From: Pseudomonas sp. 8AS
Lineage (GTDB): Bacteria > Pseudomonadota > Gammaproteobacteria > Pseudomonadales > Pseudomonadaceae
Direction of reading: 5' to 3'
DNA: 64,000 bases
Assembly (NCBI RefSeq): GCF_902506505.1
Contig: NZ_LR733406.1
Coordinates: forward strand, 2,528,826 to 2,592,825
The translations under genes and the position numbers were made by a program. Below, piece after piece: positions 41,830 to 50,620 of the stretch. Each line of letters begins with the position of its first letter. Within the stretch, counting starts at the first letter, position 1. Under the pieces are notes generated by a model. That model saw only the letters and a program-made list of their open reading frames with translations. It ran no database searches and had not been told where the DNA came from.

Positions 41830-43265
41830 TGGCTGGTGAAGCTTTGGTTTTGTTTGAAGTTGATGTCTGTGTGCCAGCGCAGCAGTTCAGAATTGAGTAT
41901 TCTCTGATTGAGAAGGGGGGGCTTCCATTCGTTTCTGAGTTCTTGCTGCGTTTGTTGAAAGTCTCCCCTTTGATGTCGGCTGATATAGCTAGATACTTCG
42001 GTTTCACTTCGAAAGAGTTGAGTGCGGCACTGACACCCTTTTTCCAGAAGGGAGAGGTTTCTGTCCAGCCAGATGGGCGGATTAGTCTTTCAGAAAAAGG
42101 ACTTCGACTCTTTTCAGGAAATGAAGACTCTCCCAGTGTCAGGTCTAGGCAGGACTATCGGCGATCATTCACTTTTGACTTGCTAACGTTCTCCTATCTT
42201 GGGGGGAAAATTCCATCGGCAAGTACAAGGCGAGCAGTTCTTCTAGATGCCGGTGTTGAAGTTAGGGCTGTTTCACAGCAAAGGGCGGTCGGTGCATTTC
42301 AGAATAATTTGCATGAGATATTTCGTCGCGGGGATTTGACAGGGAAGGATCAGCAAGACTCTGTTCCGGAGTTGTACAAAATAAGCGACGTGAGGAAAAG
42401 CTCAGACGTGTGCTTTCTTGTTGAGGAAGCGTTGTGCCTTGATGTTGATAGTCTCGATTTGAGTTTCGAGGTGAAAAAAGGAATAGCCGAGGAGGAGGAA
42501 TATATTGGTCGTCGTGCATCTATGCTGCATAGCCTAAATGGACATGAAAATTTCGATGATGTTGTTCGACTGGCAGATAAGTTAGGCGATCCAGAAACGA
42601 TTGATGCTCTTTCGAGTGGAGTGATGGATTTCAGAGGAGTTGCTCAACGTGCTTTGTCGTTTGGCTTAGATGATCGCCGTGGTGACGTAAGAATTTATGG
42701 ATCCCTACAGCTGAATAGAAATTGGGATCAGGTGTGTTCGTTATTGAAAAAGCACCATGATAAAATTTCTGATTCTGAGCGTGAAGTTGCTACCAGACTT
42801 ACCTGGCTCGCTCCGTGCTCCCATGGATTGTGGGGTAAAAGCTCTCGCCATGGTCAAGCTTTAAGTAAGTTCGTTGAGTATGCGGGTTTAAAGAGCAAAC
42901 GAAATGACCGGCATGCTTTTGAGGCAGAGATTCTGATTCCACTGTCGTCTAGCAAGGATTGGCAGTCGAAAAAGGCTGCAAATAACGATTGCGCAGAAGC
43001 GAAAGAGTATTTGCACGGTTTTGTCGAGTCTGAAACCTTGGCGCCTCTAGAGGTCTTTATGCTGAGCGGCTGTTTTGCAGTTGTTATCTATCATCTTGTG
43101 GTGCCTGACCGTTACCCTGTACCAATTCCGTTTGGATTTATTACTGAAGACCCAGCTCGCGTGAGGAGTATTGAGGGGCTAGTTAGGTCTGTTCTTGATG
43201 AGTACAGCTTTGAGAATAAGCCAAGGTACTTGGGCGGCTTGGCAGATCTGGGCAGGAATTTGTAG
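41829..43265 (+). CDS. Winged-helix protein of unknown function, partner of the NERD-helicase
   Basis: A 478-residue protein I do not recognise. Residues about 33-95 look like a winged helix-turn-helix (LLKVSPLMSADIARYFG, then EVSVQPDGRISLSEKGLRLF). The rest is an alpha/beta region with no catalytic motif I can name. The ATG overlaps the stop of the NERD-helicase and AAGGAG sits at proper spacing, so the two are translationally coupled and probably work as one unit. The in-frame ATG three bases earlier is possible but too close to the ribosome site. Codon use is AT-rich like its partner. Confidence 0.75.
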   Translation: MAGEALVLFEVDVCVPAQQFRIEYSLIEKGGLPFVSEFLLRLLKVSPLMSADIARYFGFTSKELSAALTPFFQKGEVSVQPDGRISLSEKGLRLFSGNEDSPSVRSRQDYRRSFTFDLLTFSYLGGKIPSASTRRAVLLDAGVEVRAVSQQRAVGAFQNNLHEIFRRGDLTGKDQQDSVPELYKISDVRKSSDVCFLVEEALCLDVDSLDLSFEVKKGIAEEEEYIGRRASMLHSLNGHENFDDVVRLADKLGDPETIDALSSGVMDFRGVAQRALSFGLDDRRGDVRIYGSLQLNRNWDQVCSLLKKHHDKISDSEREVATRLTWLAPCSHGLWGKSSRHGQALSKFVEYAGLKSKRNDRHAFEAEILIPLSSSKDWQSKKAANNDCAEAKEYLHGFVESETLAPLEVFMLSGCFAVVIYHLVVPDRYPVPIPFGFITEDPARVRSIEGLVRSVLDEYSFENKPRYLGGLADLGRNL

Positions 43266-43380
43266 TGGTGTTGATGGTCCGCTCTTTGCTGTCAGTGACT
43301 GCCGCGCTTTGTGAACGCCGTGCCATGCTTTTGTTGTAAAGTGCAACCAAGCATTTGCAGTAGCAGGGATCGCGTCAGGG

Positions 43381-46300
43381 ATGTCATCAGTTCCCCAACC
43401 CAAGAGCTTGGTCATCGATCTGGAGGTCGCTCCCGGAAAGGAGGGGTATCCAGATCGTATCTTTAAGGTCGGGGCAGCGCGGCCTGACCTCGGTGTCGAG
43501 CTTGATCGTAAGGTCTCGAAAAATCTCCCCGAGACTCTTGCTGAAGTCGATGCGCTGTCCGATGGTGCTGGCTTTCTTCTGGGGCATAACGTCATCGAAC
43601 ATGACTTGCCCATCCTCAAGCAGCAGGCACCTGCGCTTGCTCTACATTCTCTGCCAGTCATCGATACCTTAAGACTATCCCCCCTGGCCTTTCCGCAGAA
43701 CCCGTATCACCGGCTGGTCAAGGATTACAAACTCATCCGGGACAGCCTCAACTCGCCGCTTGCAGACTGTCGTTCAACGCTGATTCTGTTTAGAGATCAG
43801 CGGGATGCATTTGCGCAGTTAAATGAGACCAATCGTGCTGAGCTGCTCTGCTATCAGGCATTGCTTGCCCCAAGCATAAAAAGCGATCTGGGATCATTCT
43901 TTGCTTCGCTAACTGGGCAGACTGCAGTTCCGATTTCGGATCTGCAGCGGCTCATTCCGAGTCTGTTGGCGGAAACCGATCCATCATTGGATCGTGATCT
44001 GAAGGTATGTAGAGCTCGACTGGAAGCTCTCCTGGCTGAGGACCTTGAGCATACGGATTTGCATCTGCCCTTGGCCTATGCCCTTGCGTGGTTGAGAGTG
44101 TCGGGGGGCAACTCTGTCCTTGCGCCTTGGGTGCGGCATCAGTTCCCTGCTGTTGGGCGATTGATTACTGAGCTCCGGGACGTTCCCTGCGGCCGTTCAG
44201 ACTGCCGCTACTGCTGCACGACCCACGACCCGCGCCATGAGCTGAAGCGCTACTTCGGCTTTGCTGATTTCCGCTACGAACGCCCCGGCCAAAGCCTGCA
44301 ACACGATGTGGTTCTCGCAGGCATGCAGGGCAGACATGTGCTCGCGATCCTGGCAACCGGTGGTGGTAAATCGCTGTGTTACCAACTGCCGGCGCTGAAT
44401 CGTTTTCATCGCAACGGCAGCCTGACCATCATCATTTCGCCTCTGCAGTCGCTGATGAAGGATCAGGTTGACGGGCTTCTTGAGCGAAATGTGCAGTGTG
44501 CTGCGACGCTCAATGGCCTGCTGACCATGCCTGAGCGTGCGGATGTGCTGGAGAAGGTCCAGATGGGCGATGTCGGCATTATGCTGGTATCTCCTGAGCA
44601 GTTCCGAAACAAGGCTTTCCGGCGTGCGATACGCCAGCGCCAGATCGGCGCTTGGATTTTCGATGAGGCCCACTGCTTGTCGAAGTGGGGCAACGATTTC
44701 CGTCCGGATTACATGTACGCCTCGCGCTTCATTCGCGAGCACACAGGCAATCAACCCCTGGCCCCCATTGGCTGCTTCACTGCAACGGCTAAGCCGGATG
44801 TGTTGGCTGATATCCGTGCGCATTTCAAGGAAGGTCTCGGGATTGAGTTTGATCAGTTCCTGGGGACTCATGAGCGGACGAATCTTAGCTTTGAAGTGCT
44901 GCCCTGTAGTCGAGGCGAGAAATGGCCAAGAACCCATCAATTGCTTGAGGATCACCTCGGCAGCCATGACGGTGGTGCGGTCGTTTTCGTTGCAAGTCGC
45001 AAGGGCGCTGAAGAGCTTTCAGAGTTTCTAGTCCGGCAGGGATGGCCGTGCCGCCATTTCCACGCTGGGATTGAACCCAATGACAAGAAGGATATCCAGG
45101 ACGACTTCAAGGCTGGGCGGCTCCGCATCATCGTCGCCACCAATGCCTTTGGCATGGGCGTCGACAAGTCCGATATCCGCCTGGTAGTTCACGCAGACAT
45201 TCCTGGTTCGCTGGAGAACTACCTTCAAGAGGCCGGCAGGGCAGGGCGTGACCAGGATGCAGCACGCTGTGTGCTGCTTTATGACTCGCAGGATATTGAG
45301 ACCCAATTTGGATTGTGCGAGCGCTCCAAGCTCAGCCTCCGTGACATCCAACAAATTCTCCGCAAGCTGCGCTTCGAGTATGCCAGGCGTAAGGGCGGCG
45401 AGCTGGTCATCACCGCCGGCGAGATTCTCATGGATGAGACCGTCGAGACCTCGTTCGACGCTGACGACAGTGATGCTGAAACCAAAGTGGTAACCGCGGT
45501 TGCCTGGCTGGAGCGGGGGCAATACCTCAAGCGAGAGGAAAACAGTACACAGATTTTTCCGGCGCGCCTGAGTCTGAGCGAAGCGGACGCCGAGCAGCGT
45601 TTGCTCAAGGCCAATCTGTCGGAGCGGCGCCGTGAAGAGTTCGGCGCAATTCTGAAATACCTCTACCAGGCCGACGCCGATGAGCGGGTGAATACGGACA
45701 ACCTGATGTCGCTCACCAGCCTGACTTCTGAGGAAGTTGTTAGCACCCTCAAGCAGATGGAGGAGCTGGGCCTACTCGTCAACGACACCCAACTGACCGT
45801 ATTGCTGCGTCACGGGGTGGTGGACGCCTCCATTCAGCGCCTGGAGCAGACCCTGGCATTAGAGGGAACGCTATTCGAGGTACTCAGCGAGCTGGCGCCA
45901 GATGCTGAGGATGGTAGTTGGCAGGATCTCAATCTCGCGGCACTGACGGCGGGGCTCAAAGCCAGACTAGAACACGAGGATGTCATCCCGTTGCAAGTGC
46001 TTCGCCTGCTGCGCAGCCTCTCTCAAGATCGTGAAAGCAACAGTCAGCCGCGCAGCAGTTTTGAGCTAAAGCAGGTCAATCACGACTACATCAAACTGAA
46101 AGTTCAAGGTAAGTACAGCTGGTCGCAGATAGAACGTTTTGGTGAAAAGCGCCGAGTCATTGCCAGCAAGCTACTTCAATTCTTGATCGGAAAGCTGGCT
46201 CCGGCCTCCAAGGGCAAAGATCTGATGGTGCAGTCCACCTTTGGTGAGCTAGTGGGTGTGATCGAGTCGGATCTGGAGCTCTCACAGGTCATCCCCCCCA

Positions 46301-48510
46301 ACCAGCGTCAGCGAGCAATTGAGCATGTGCTGTTGTACCTGCACAAGCAGGAGGTGCTGACGCTCAACCACGGGATGACTGTGATGCGTCGAGCAATGAC
46401 CATTGAGGTAAACGCAGACAAGAAGGGCAGCTACCTCAAAGACGATTACCTGCGTCTCGATGAGCATTACAGCGAAAAGCGTATCCAGGTCCATGTGATG
46501 CGTGAGTATGCCGAGGTCGCGCTCGGCGCTATGGCGAGTGCGCTGGAGCTGGTGCTGCACTATTTCACAGACTCAAAAGATGCCTTCTTGCAGCGCTATT
46601 TCGCTGGTCGCGAAGAGGTGCTTAAGCATGCCACCAGTGAAGAGTCCTGGAGATCCATCGTTGAGGATCTGAGTACTCAACAGCGACTCATTGTGGTCGA
46701 TGACGACGACGTTAATCGCTTGGTGTTGGCAGGGCCAGGGTCTGGCAAAACTCGCGTAATCGTTCACCGTATTGCGTACCTGCTGCGTGTTCGACGGGTT
46801 CCTGCCAATGCAATTGTGGCGTTGACCTTCAATCGGCATGCGGCCAATGAAATACGAAGGCGCCTCTTGAGCCTGGTTGGAGCTGATGCCTACGGCGTCA
46901 GCGTCATGACTTACCACAGCATGGCCATGCGGCTGACCGGCACTCGTTTTGAGCGTAGGGATGTTGTCGACGAGGGGGCTCTTAAACAGGTACTGGAGGA
47001 CGCTGTTGAGCTGTTGGAGGGCAAGGGAACAGCCGATGGAGAGGACGACCTGCGAGAGCAGTTGTTGCGTGGCTACCGCTACATCCTGGTTGATGAATAC
47101 CAAGACATCGATGCTCTGCAATACCGTTTGGTGAGTGCGCTTGCCGGTAGGCAGTCCAGTGAGGAAGGGCGTTTGTGCATTCTGGCGGTAGGCGATGATG
47201 ATCAGAACATCTACGCCTGGCGCGATACCAACAACCGCTACATCGAGCGCTTTCGCGAGGATTACTCTGCTGCTACCAGTTACCTCGTCGAGAACTATCG
47301 TTCGACTCAGAGCATCATTGCGGCTGCAAATCACCTGGTGGGCAACAGCCCCGGGCGCTTGAAAGCGTCCTATCCGATCCGAATCAACCGCGAGCGCCAG
47401 TCAGATCCTCTCGGGGGACAGTGGCAGGCGCTTGATCCAGGTCGCTCTGGACGGGTTGCACGATTGGCAATTGATCCCAGCGATAGAGCTGTTGGCAACC
47501 TTCAGGCGCAGGCTGCTATAGGCGAACTCAAGCGAATGCTGGCACTGGAAGAGGGTAGCTGGAGTGGATGCGCCATTCTTGCCCGTACTCATCAGTACCT
47601 CTGGCCAGTTCAAGCGCTTTGCGAGCTTGCCGGAGTTCCCTACTTTCTGGCCTCGGATAAAGATAGTGCGCTGCCCATCACTCGGCAGCGTGATTTCGTG
47701 GCGGTTGTTGATCGGCTTCGAGAAACCAATGAGGCGCTGTCGGCTGCTATGGCATGGCAGCAGGTGTCTGCGGGGGTGGGTGAGAGCTGGCGTAGTTTTT
47801 TCCAGGAGGCTTTCACCCAATTGCAGCTCGATCTGGGTGAGTGCCAGCTCAACAGTGCTGCAATCGTGGACTGGCTCTATGACTACGCTCGGGAGATGCG
47901 CCAGCAGTCCAAGAGTGGCCTGTATCTAGGTACTGTGCATTCAGCGAAAGGCCTAGAGTTCAGGCATGTCGTTCTGCTTGATGGTGGATGGAATGTACAG
48001 ACTGAGGGACTTAACGATGAGCGCCGGTTGTACTACGTGGGCATGACGCGCGCAGAGCAGACGCTGACTCTGTGTGAGTTCAGTGCAGCGAATCCTTTCA
48101 GTGGGAGTCTGTCGGCTGACATCGTGCAGCAGACCTTCACCGGCGATTACAACCCAGCTTTGGAGCGGCGTTATCTGCAGCTCAGTTTGAAGGACATCGA
48201 CATTGGCTTTGCTGGACGTAGTCCTGTAACAGACCCAATCCATGAAGCACTGAGGTGCTTGGAGCCTGGAGCGGAGTTGAAGCTTGAACAGCGAGGCGAG
48301 CGCTACCTGGTACGGGACGGTCAGGGGCGAGTTGTCGGGCGGACTTCTCAGTCCTTTAAGCTGGACCTTGAGGTCGAGCGATGTGAGGTTGCTGGTGTCG
48401 TGGTCCGCTTCCTGGAGGACAGCGAAGAGCAGTATCGGTCTCTGCAGAGGTGCGAGCGCTGGGAGATTGTTGTTCCAAGGCTCTGTGGCGTGCCACAGCC
48501 TGCGTTATAG
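43381..48510 (+). CDS. DEDD exonuclease - RecQ-like helicase - UvrD-like helicase fusion
   Basis: A 1709-residue protein with three nucleic-acid motors or nucleases. Residues 8-140 are a DEDD 3'-5' exonuclease: VIDLE with Asp13 and Glu15, LLGHNVIEHDLP, then LADCRSTL. Residues about 290-700 are a RecQ-like SF2 helicase: ATGGGKSLCYQLP near 324-336, DEAHCLSKWGNDFRPDY near 428, and QEAGRAGRD. Residues about 1100-1560 are a UvrD/Rep SF1 helicase: AGPGSGKTRVI near 1117, LVDEYQDID, and TVHSAKGLEFRHVV. Each single activity is known from repair, but having all in one chain suggests processive unwinding and digestion of DNA ends. It starts 115 bases after the winged-helix gene. The DEAH helicase follows after 40 bases. 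Confidence 0.88.
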   Translation: MSSVPQPKSLVIDLEVAPGKEGYPDRIFKVGAARPDLGVELDRKVSKNLPETLAEVDALSDGAGFLLGHNVIEHDLPILKQQAPALALHSLPVIDTLRLSPLAFPQNPYHRLVKDYKLIRDSLNSPLADCRSTLILFRDQRDAFAQLNETNRAELLCYQALLAPSIKSDLGSFFASLTGQTAVPISDLQRLIPSLLAETDPSLDRDLKVCRARLEALLAEDLEHTDLHLPLAYALAWLRVSGGNSVLAPWVRHQFPAVGRLITELRDVPCGRSDCRYCCTTHDPRHELKRYFGFADFRYERPGQSLQHDVVLAGMQGRHVLAILATGGGKSLCYQLPALNRFHRNGSLTIIISPLQSLMKDQVDGLLERNVQCAATLNGLLTMPERADVLEKVQMGDVGIMLVSPEQFRNKAFRRAIRQRQIGAWIFDEAHCLSKWGNDFRPDYMYASRFIREHTGNQPLAPIGCFTATAKPDVLADIRAHFKEGLGIEFDQFLGTHERTNLSFEVLPCSRGEKWPRTHQLLEDHLGSHDGGAVVFVASRKGAEELSEFLVRQGWPCRHFHAGIEPNDKKDIQDDFKAGRLRIIVATNAFGMGVDKSDIRLVVHADIPGSLENYLQEAGRAGRDQDAARCVLLYDSQDIETQFGLCERSKLSLRDIQQILRKLRFEYARRKGGELVITAGEILMDETVETSFDADDSDAETKVVTAVAWLERGQYLKREENSTQIFPARLSLSEADAEQRLLKANLSERRREEFGAILKYLYQADADERVNTDNLMSLTSLTSEEVVSTLKQMEELGLLVNDTQLTVLLRHGVVDASIQRLEQTLALEGTLFEVLSELAPDAEDGSWQDLNLAALTAGLKARLEHEDVIPLQVLRLLRSLSQDRESNSQPRSSFELKQVNHDYIKLKVQGKYSWSQIERFGEKRRVIASKLLQFLIGKLAPASKGKDLMVQSTFGELVGVIESDLELSQVIPPNQRQRAIEHVLLYLHKQEVLTLNHGMTVMRRAMTIEVNADKKGSYLKDDYLRLDEHYSEKRIQVHVMREYAEVALGAMASALELVLHYFTDSKDAFLQRYFAGREEVLKHATSEESWRSIVEDLSTQQRLIVVDDDDVNRLVLAGPGSGKTRVIVHRIAYLLRVRRVPANAIVALTFNRHAANEIRRRLLSLVGADAYGVSVMTYHSMAMRLTGTRFERRDVVDEGALKQVLEDAVELLEGKGTADGEDDLREQLLRGYRYILVDEYQDIDALQYRLVSALAGRQSSEEGRLCILAVGDDDQNIYAWRDTNNRYIERFREDYSAATSYLVENYRSTQSIIAAANHLVGNSPGRLKASYPIRINRERQSDPLGGQWQALDPGRSGRVARLAIDPSDRAVGNLQAQAAIGELKRMLALEEGSWSGCAILARTHQYLWPVQALCELAGVPYFLASDKDSALPITRQRDFVAVVDRLRETNEALSAAMAWQQVSAGVGESWRSFFQEAFTQLQLDLGECQLNSAAIVDWLYDYAREMRQQSKSGLYLGTVHSAKGLEFRHVVLLDGGWNVQTEGLNDERRLYYVGMTRAEQTLTLCEFSAANPFSGSLSADIVQQTFTGDYNPALERRYLQLSLKDIDIGFAGRSPVTDPIHEALRCLEPGAELKLEQRGERYLVRDGQGRVVGRTSQSFKLDLEVERCEVAGVVVRFLEDSEEQYRSLQRCERWEIVVPRLCGVPQPAL

Positions 48511-48550
48511 GGCCAGGGATCGTGCCCTGAGTTGATTACGGAGACTGTTA

Positions 48551-50263
48551 ATGACAGCGCATGCCCCCCTTATCTCTACTCAGGATGATCTCTTCCACGA
48601 GGAGGTATCGCTGTTGCTTCCAGAGCGCTTTGCAATCAACTGCAAGGTACTCGATAACCCCGTTCGACAACTTGAAAGTCCAGAAAAGCGTGAGCTCTGC
48701 CGGTTACGGCCGTTCTCAGTTCGTCAAATTGCGGGCTATGAAGCGACCTTACAAACCGGCGAGATTCTGAGGATTATCAGCGCTAAGACTGCAACTCAAC
48801 TCAATGCAGATTTGGTTCTATTGGTGGCTGGGGCTTCAGATCCTGCAGAAATTTCTCTGGCACTTGAGCGAGGTGAAGGCCGTTGGGTTGGCAACACCAC
48901 GATCGACTTAAGCACACTCGATGCAGCTGCTCGGAAATCAAGACTCGAAGCAATTACGGCCTCTTGGGACGACGCCTTCCAACTCCGTGAAAGCCGCCCA
49001 GCTAAGGGGGACAGGCCCGCTACAGCAGGGTTACGCCGCCCCCAAATTGGAGCGCTGCATGCCTCGCTCGCCCACCTCACGCGATCAGGTTCACCTGCCA
49101 CTATTGTCATGCCAACAGGTACCGGCAAGACGGAAACTATGCTCGCTCTGAATGCTCACCAGCGTTTCGAGCGATTGTTGGTTGTAGTACCGAACGACGC
49201 GTTACGTGAGCAAATCGCCGGGAAGTTTGAAACCTTTGGTGTGCTCAGGCGTCAGGAGTGCCTCAGTTCAAGAGCTGACTACCCAGTAGTAATGCGCCTT
49301 TGCCACATTCCCACCGCGGTGGGTGAAGTGGATCAGATCTTCGGCAGCGCCAATGTGGTGGTGACGACCATGCAGATTGCTGGTCGCGCCGACGCCCAGA
49401 TCCAGGAGCGTATGGCTGATCACGCATCCGCTCTCTTCATCGATGAGGCCCACCACATTGCGGCTCCGACCTGGGCGCGATTCCGCAGCCTCTTCGTCGA
49501 TCGTGAACTGCCATTACCTATTTTCCAATTCACTGCCACTCCGTTTCGAGAAGATGGGCGACGAGTCGATGGCGAGTTCATCTATACCTATCCGCTCAAG
49601 AAAGCGCAGGTAGAAGGCTACTTCAAGCCGATCCGCTTTGAGGCGATCTTTGGCCTGGATCAATCCGAGGCCGATGACGCGATTGCCGAAAAGCTCGGTG
49701 AGATTCTGCAAGACGATCTCAGCCTTGGTCTGAACCACTTGGCTATGGCGCGGTGCTCCACAATTGAGCGCGCCAAGGAGCTTCATCAGCTCTATAGCCG
49801 GCGGTTCCCACAACATAATCCTGCCCTGGTTCACAGCAACCAGTCCGCACGGGAAAGGCGTGCAAGCCTTGCGGCGCTGCGTCGTTTCGACAGCCGGATT
49901 ATCGTGTGCGTTGACATGCTGGGAGAGGGTTTCGATTTGCCGGAGCTCAAGATCGCCGGCCTGCACGACCCACATAAAAGCGTTGCGGTCACTATTCAGT
50001 TCGTGGGTCGGTTCACGCGACAGGATCCGAGGCTCGGCGATGCAACAGTAATCGCCAACACTGGTGTGGATGACGTAGACCGCTCATTGGCGAGGCTCTA
50101 TGCGGAGGATGCCGATTGGAATACGTTGGTCGAGGCGCTGAGTTCTGCGCGGATCGAACGACAGGTTCGGCGTGCGGAAATGTTCCGGGGTTTCACGGGG
50201 GACCTTCGCGACATTCCCCTGCAGTGCGGATTCCACGCCATTCGGACACTCAGCCCACGCTGA
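48551..50263 (+). CDS. DEAD/DEAH-box helicase, C-terminus cut by an insertion relic
   Basis: A 570-residue frame encoding an SF2 helicase: Walker A MPTGTGKTETM (187-197), ALFIDEAHH (near 294-302), FQFTATPFRE, and the second lobe with VDMLGEGFDLPELK and QFVGRFTRQDP. About the last 12 residues are read from the insertion-sequence end that begins at 50225, so about 558 residues are native. Related helicases usually go on for several hundred residues, so a C-terminal part is probably missing. Both helicase lobes are complete and the gene may still function. It lies 40 bases after the RecQ-UvrD fusion and is likely cotranscribed. Confidence 0.8.
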   Translation: MTAHAPLISTQDDLFHEEVSLLLPERFAINCKVLDNPVRQLESPEKRELCRLRPFSVRQIAGYEATLQTGEILRIISAKTATQLNADLVLLVAGASDPAEISLALERGEGRWVGNTTIDLSTLDAAARKSRLEAITASWDDAFQLRESRPAKGDRPATAGLRRPQIGALHASLAHLTRSGSPATIVMPTGTGKTETMLALNAHQRFERLLVVVPNDALREQIAGKFETFGVLRRQECLSSRADYPVVMRLCHIPTAVGEVDQIFGSANVVVTTMQIAGRADAQIQERMADHASALFIDEAHHIAAPTWARFRSLFVDRELPLPIFQFTATPFREDGRRVDGEFIYTYPLKKAQVEGYFKPIRFEAIFGLDQSEADDAIAEKLGEILQDDLSLGLNHLAMARCSTIERAKELHQLYSRRFPQHNPALVHSNQSARERRASLAALRRFDSRIIVCVDMLGEGFDLPELKIAGLHDPHKSVAVTIQFVGRFTRQDPRLGDATVIANTGVDDVDRSLARLYAEDADWNTLVEALSSARIERQVRRAEMFRGFTGDLRDIPLQCGFHAIRTLSPR

Positions 50264-50477
50264 TCCGGACACCTGTTCCACGATCATTCGGACAGGCAGT
50301 CGGAGCGCAGCGACGCAGGAGTGGCATTGTTAGTCTGAGGTGCCCGGCGTGCCTGGAAAGTGTCCGGATGGCCGTGGAATCGGTGTCCGGATGCTCGTGG
50401 AATGAGTGTCCGGATCAGCGTGGAATCACTGTCCGGATGTGCGTGGAATGGGTGTCCGAGTCAGCGTGGAATCCGCA
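50225..50477. mobile_element. Internally deleted insertion-sequence relic (IS21-like ends)
   Basis: The 253-bp segment has 14-bp inverted termini (TGCGGATTCCACGC at 50225; its complement ending at 50477). The right part has five 23-bp units TGTCCGGATNNNCGTGGAAT plus three bases, starting at 50361, 50384, 50407, 50430 and 50453. The left part has three inverted units. Multiple subterminal repeats of this kind are typical of IS21-family ends. Only about 65 bases separate the ends, so the transposase genes are gone. No target duplication is visible. The remaining gap to 50620 shows no gene. Confidence 0.7.
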
Positions 50478-50620
50478 GTGCCTCCGAATGTAATCGTGCA
50501 AATCGCCGCAAAGGCGTAATAAAAGTTCATCTATTGCCCGTAAATCAAGAATTAAGTTCTCCGTAGGCGAATAGTATTAACTCATCGACCGAGCCCCATC
50601 CCTTGCCGTCGGAGAGTCCA

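Noticed and set aside
36775..43265. BREX/Pgl system
   Set aside because: The NERD-kinase combination recalls PglW, but there is no PglZ, PglX, BrxC or BrxL-like gene nearby.
50361..50477. CRISPR-like array from the regularly spaced repeats
   Set aside because: The period is only 23 bases with three-base variable gaps, and inverted copies lie on the left; this is a transposon end, not repeat-spacer DNA.
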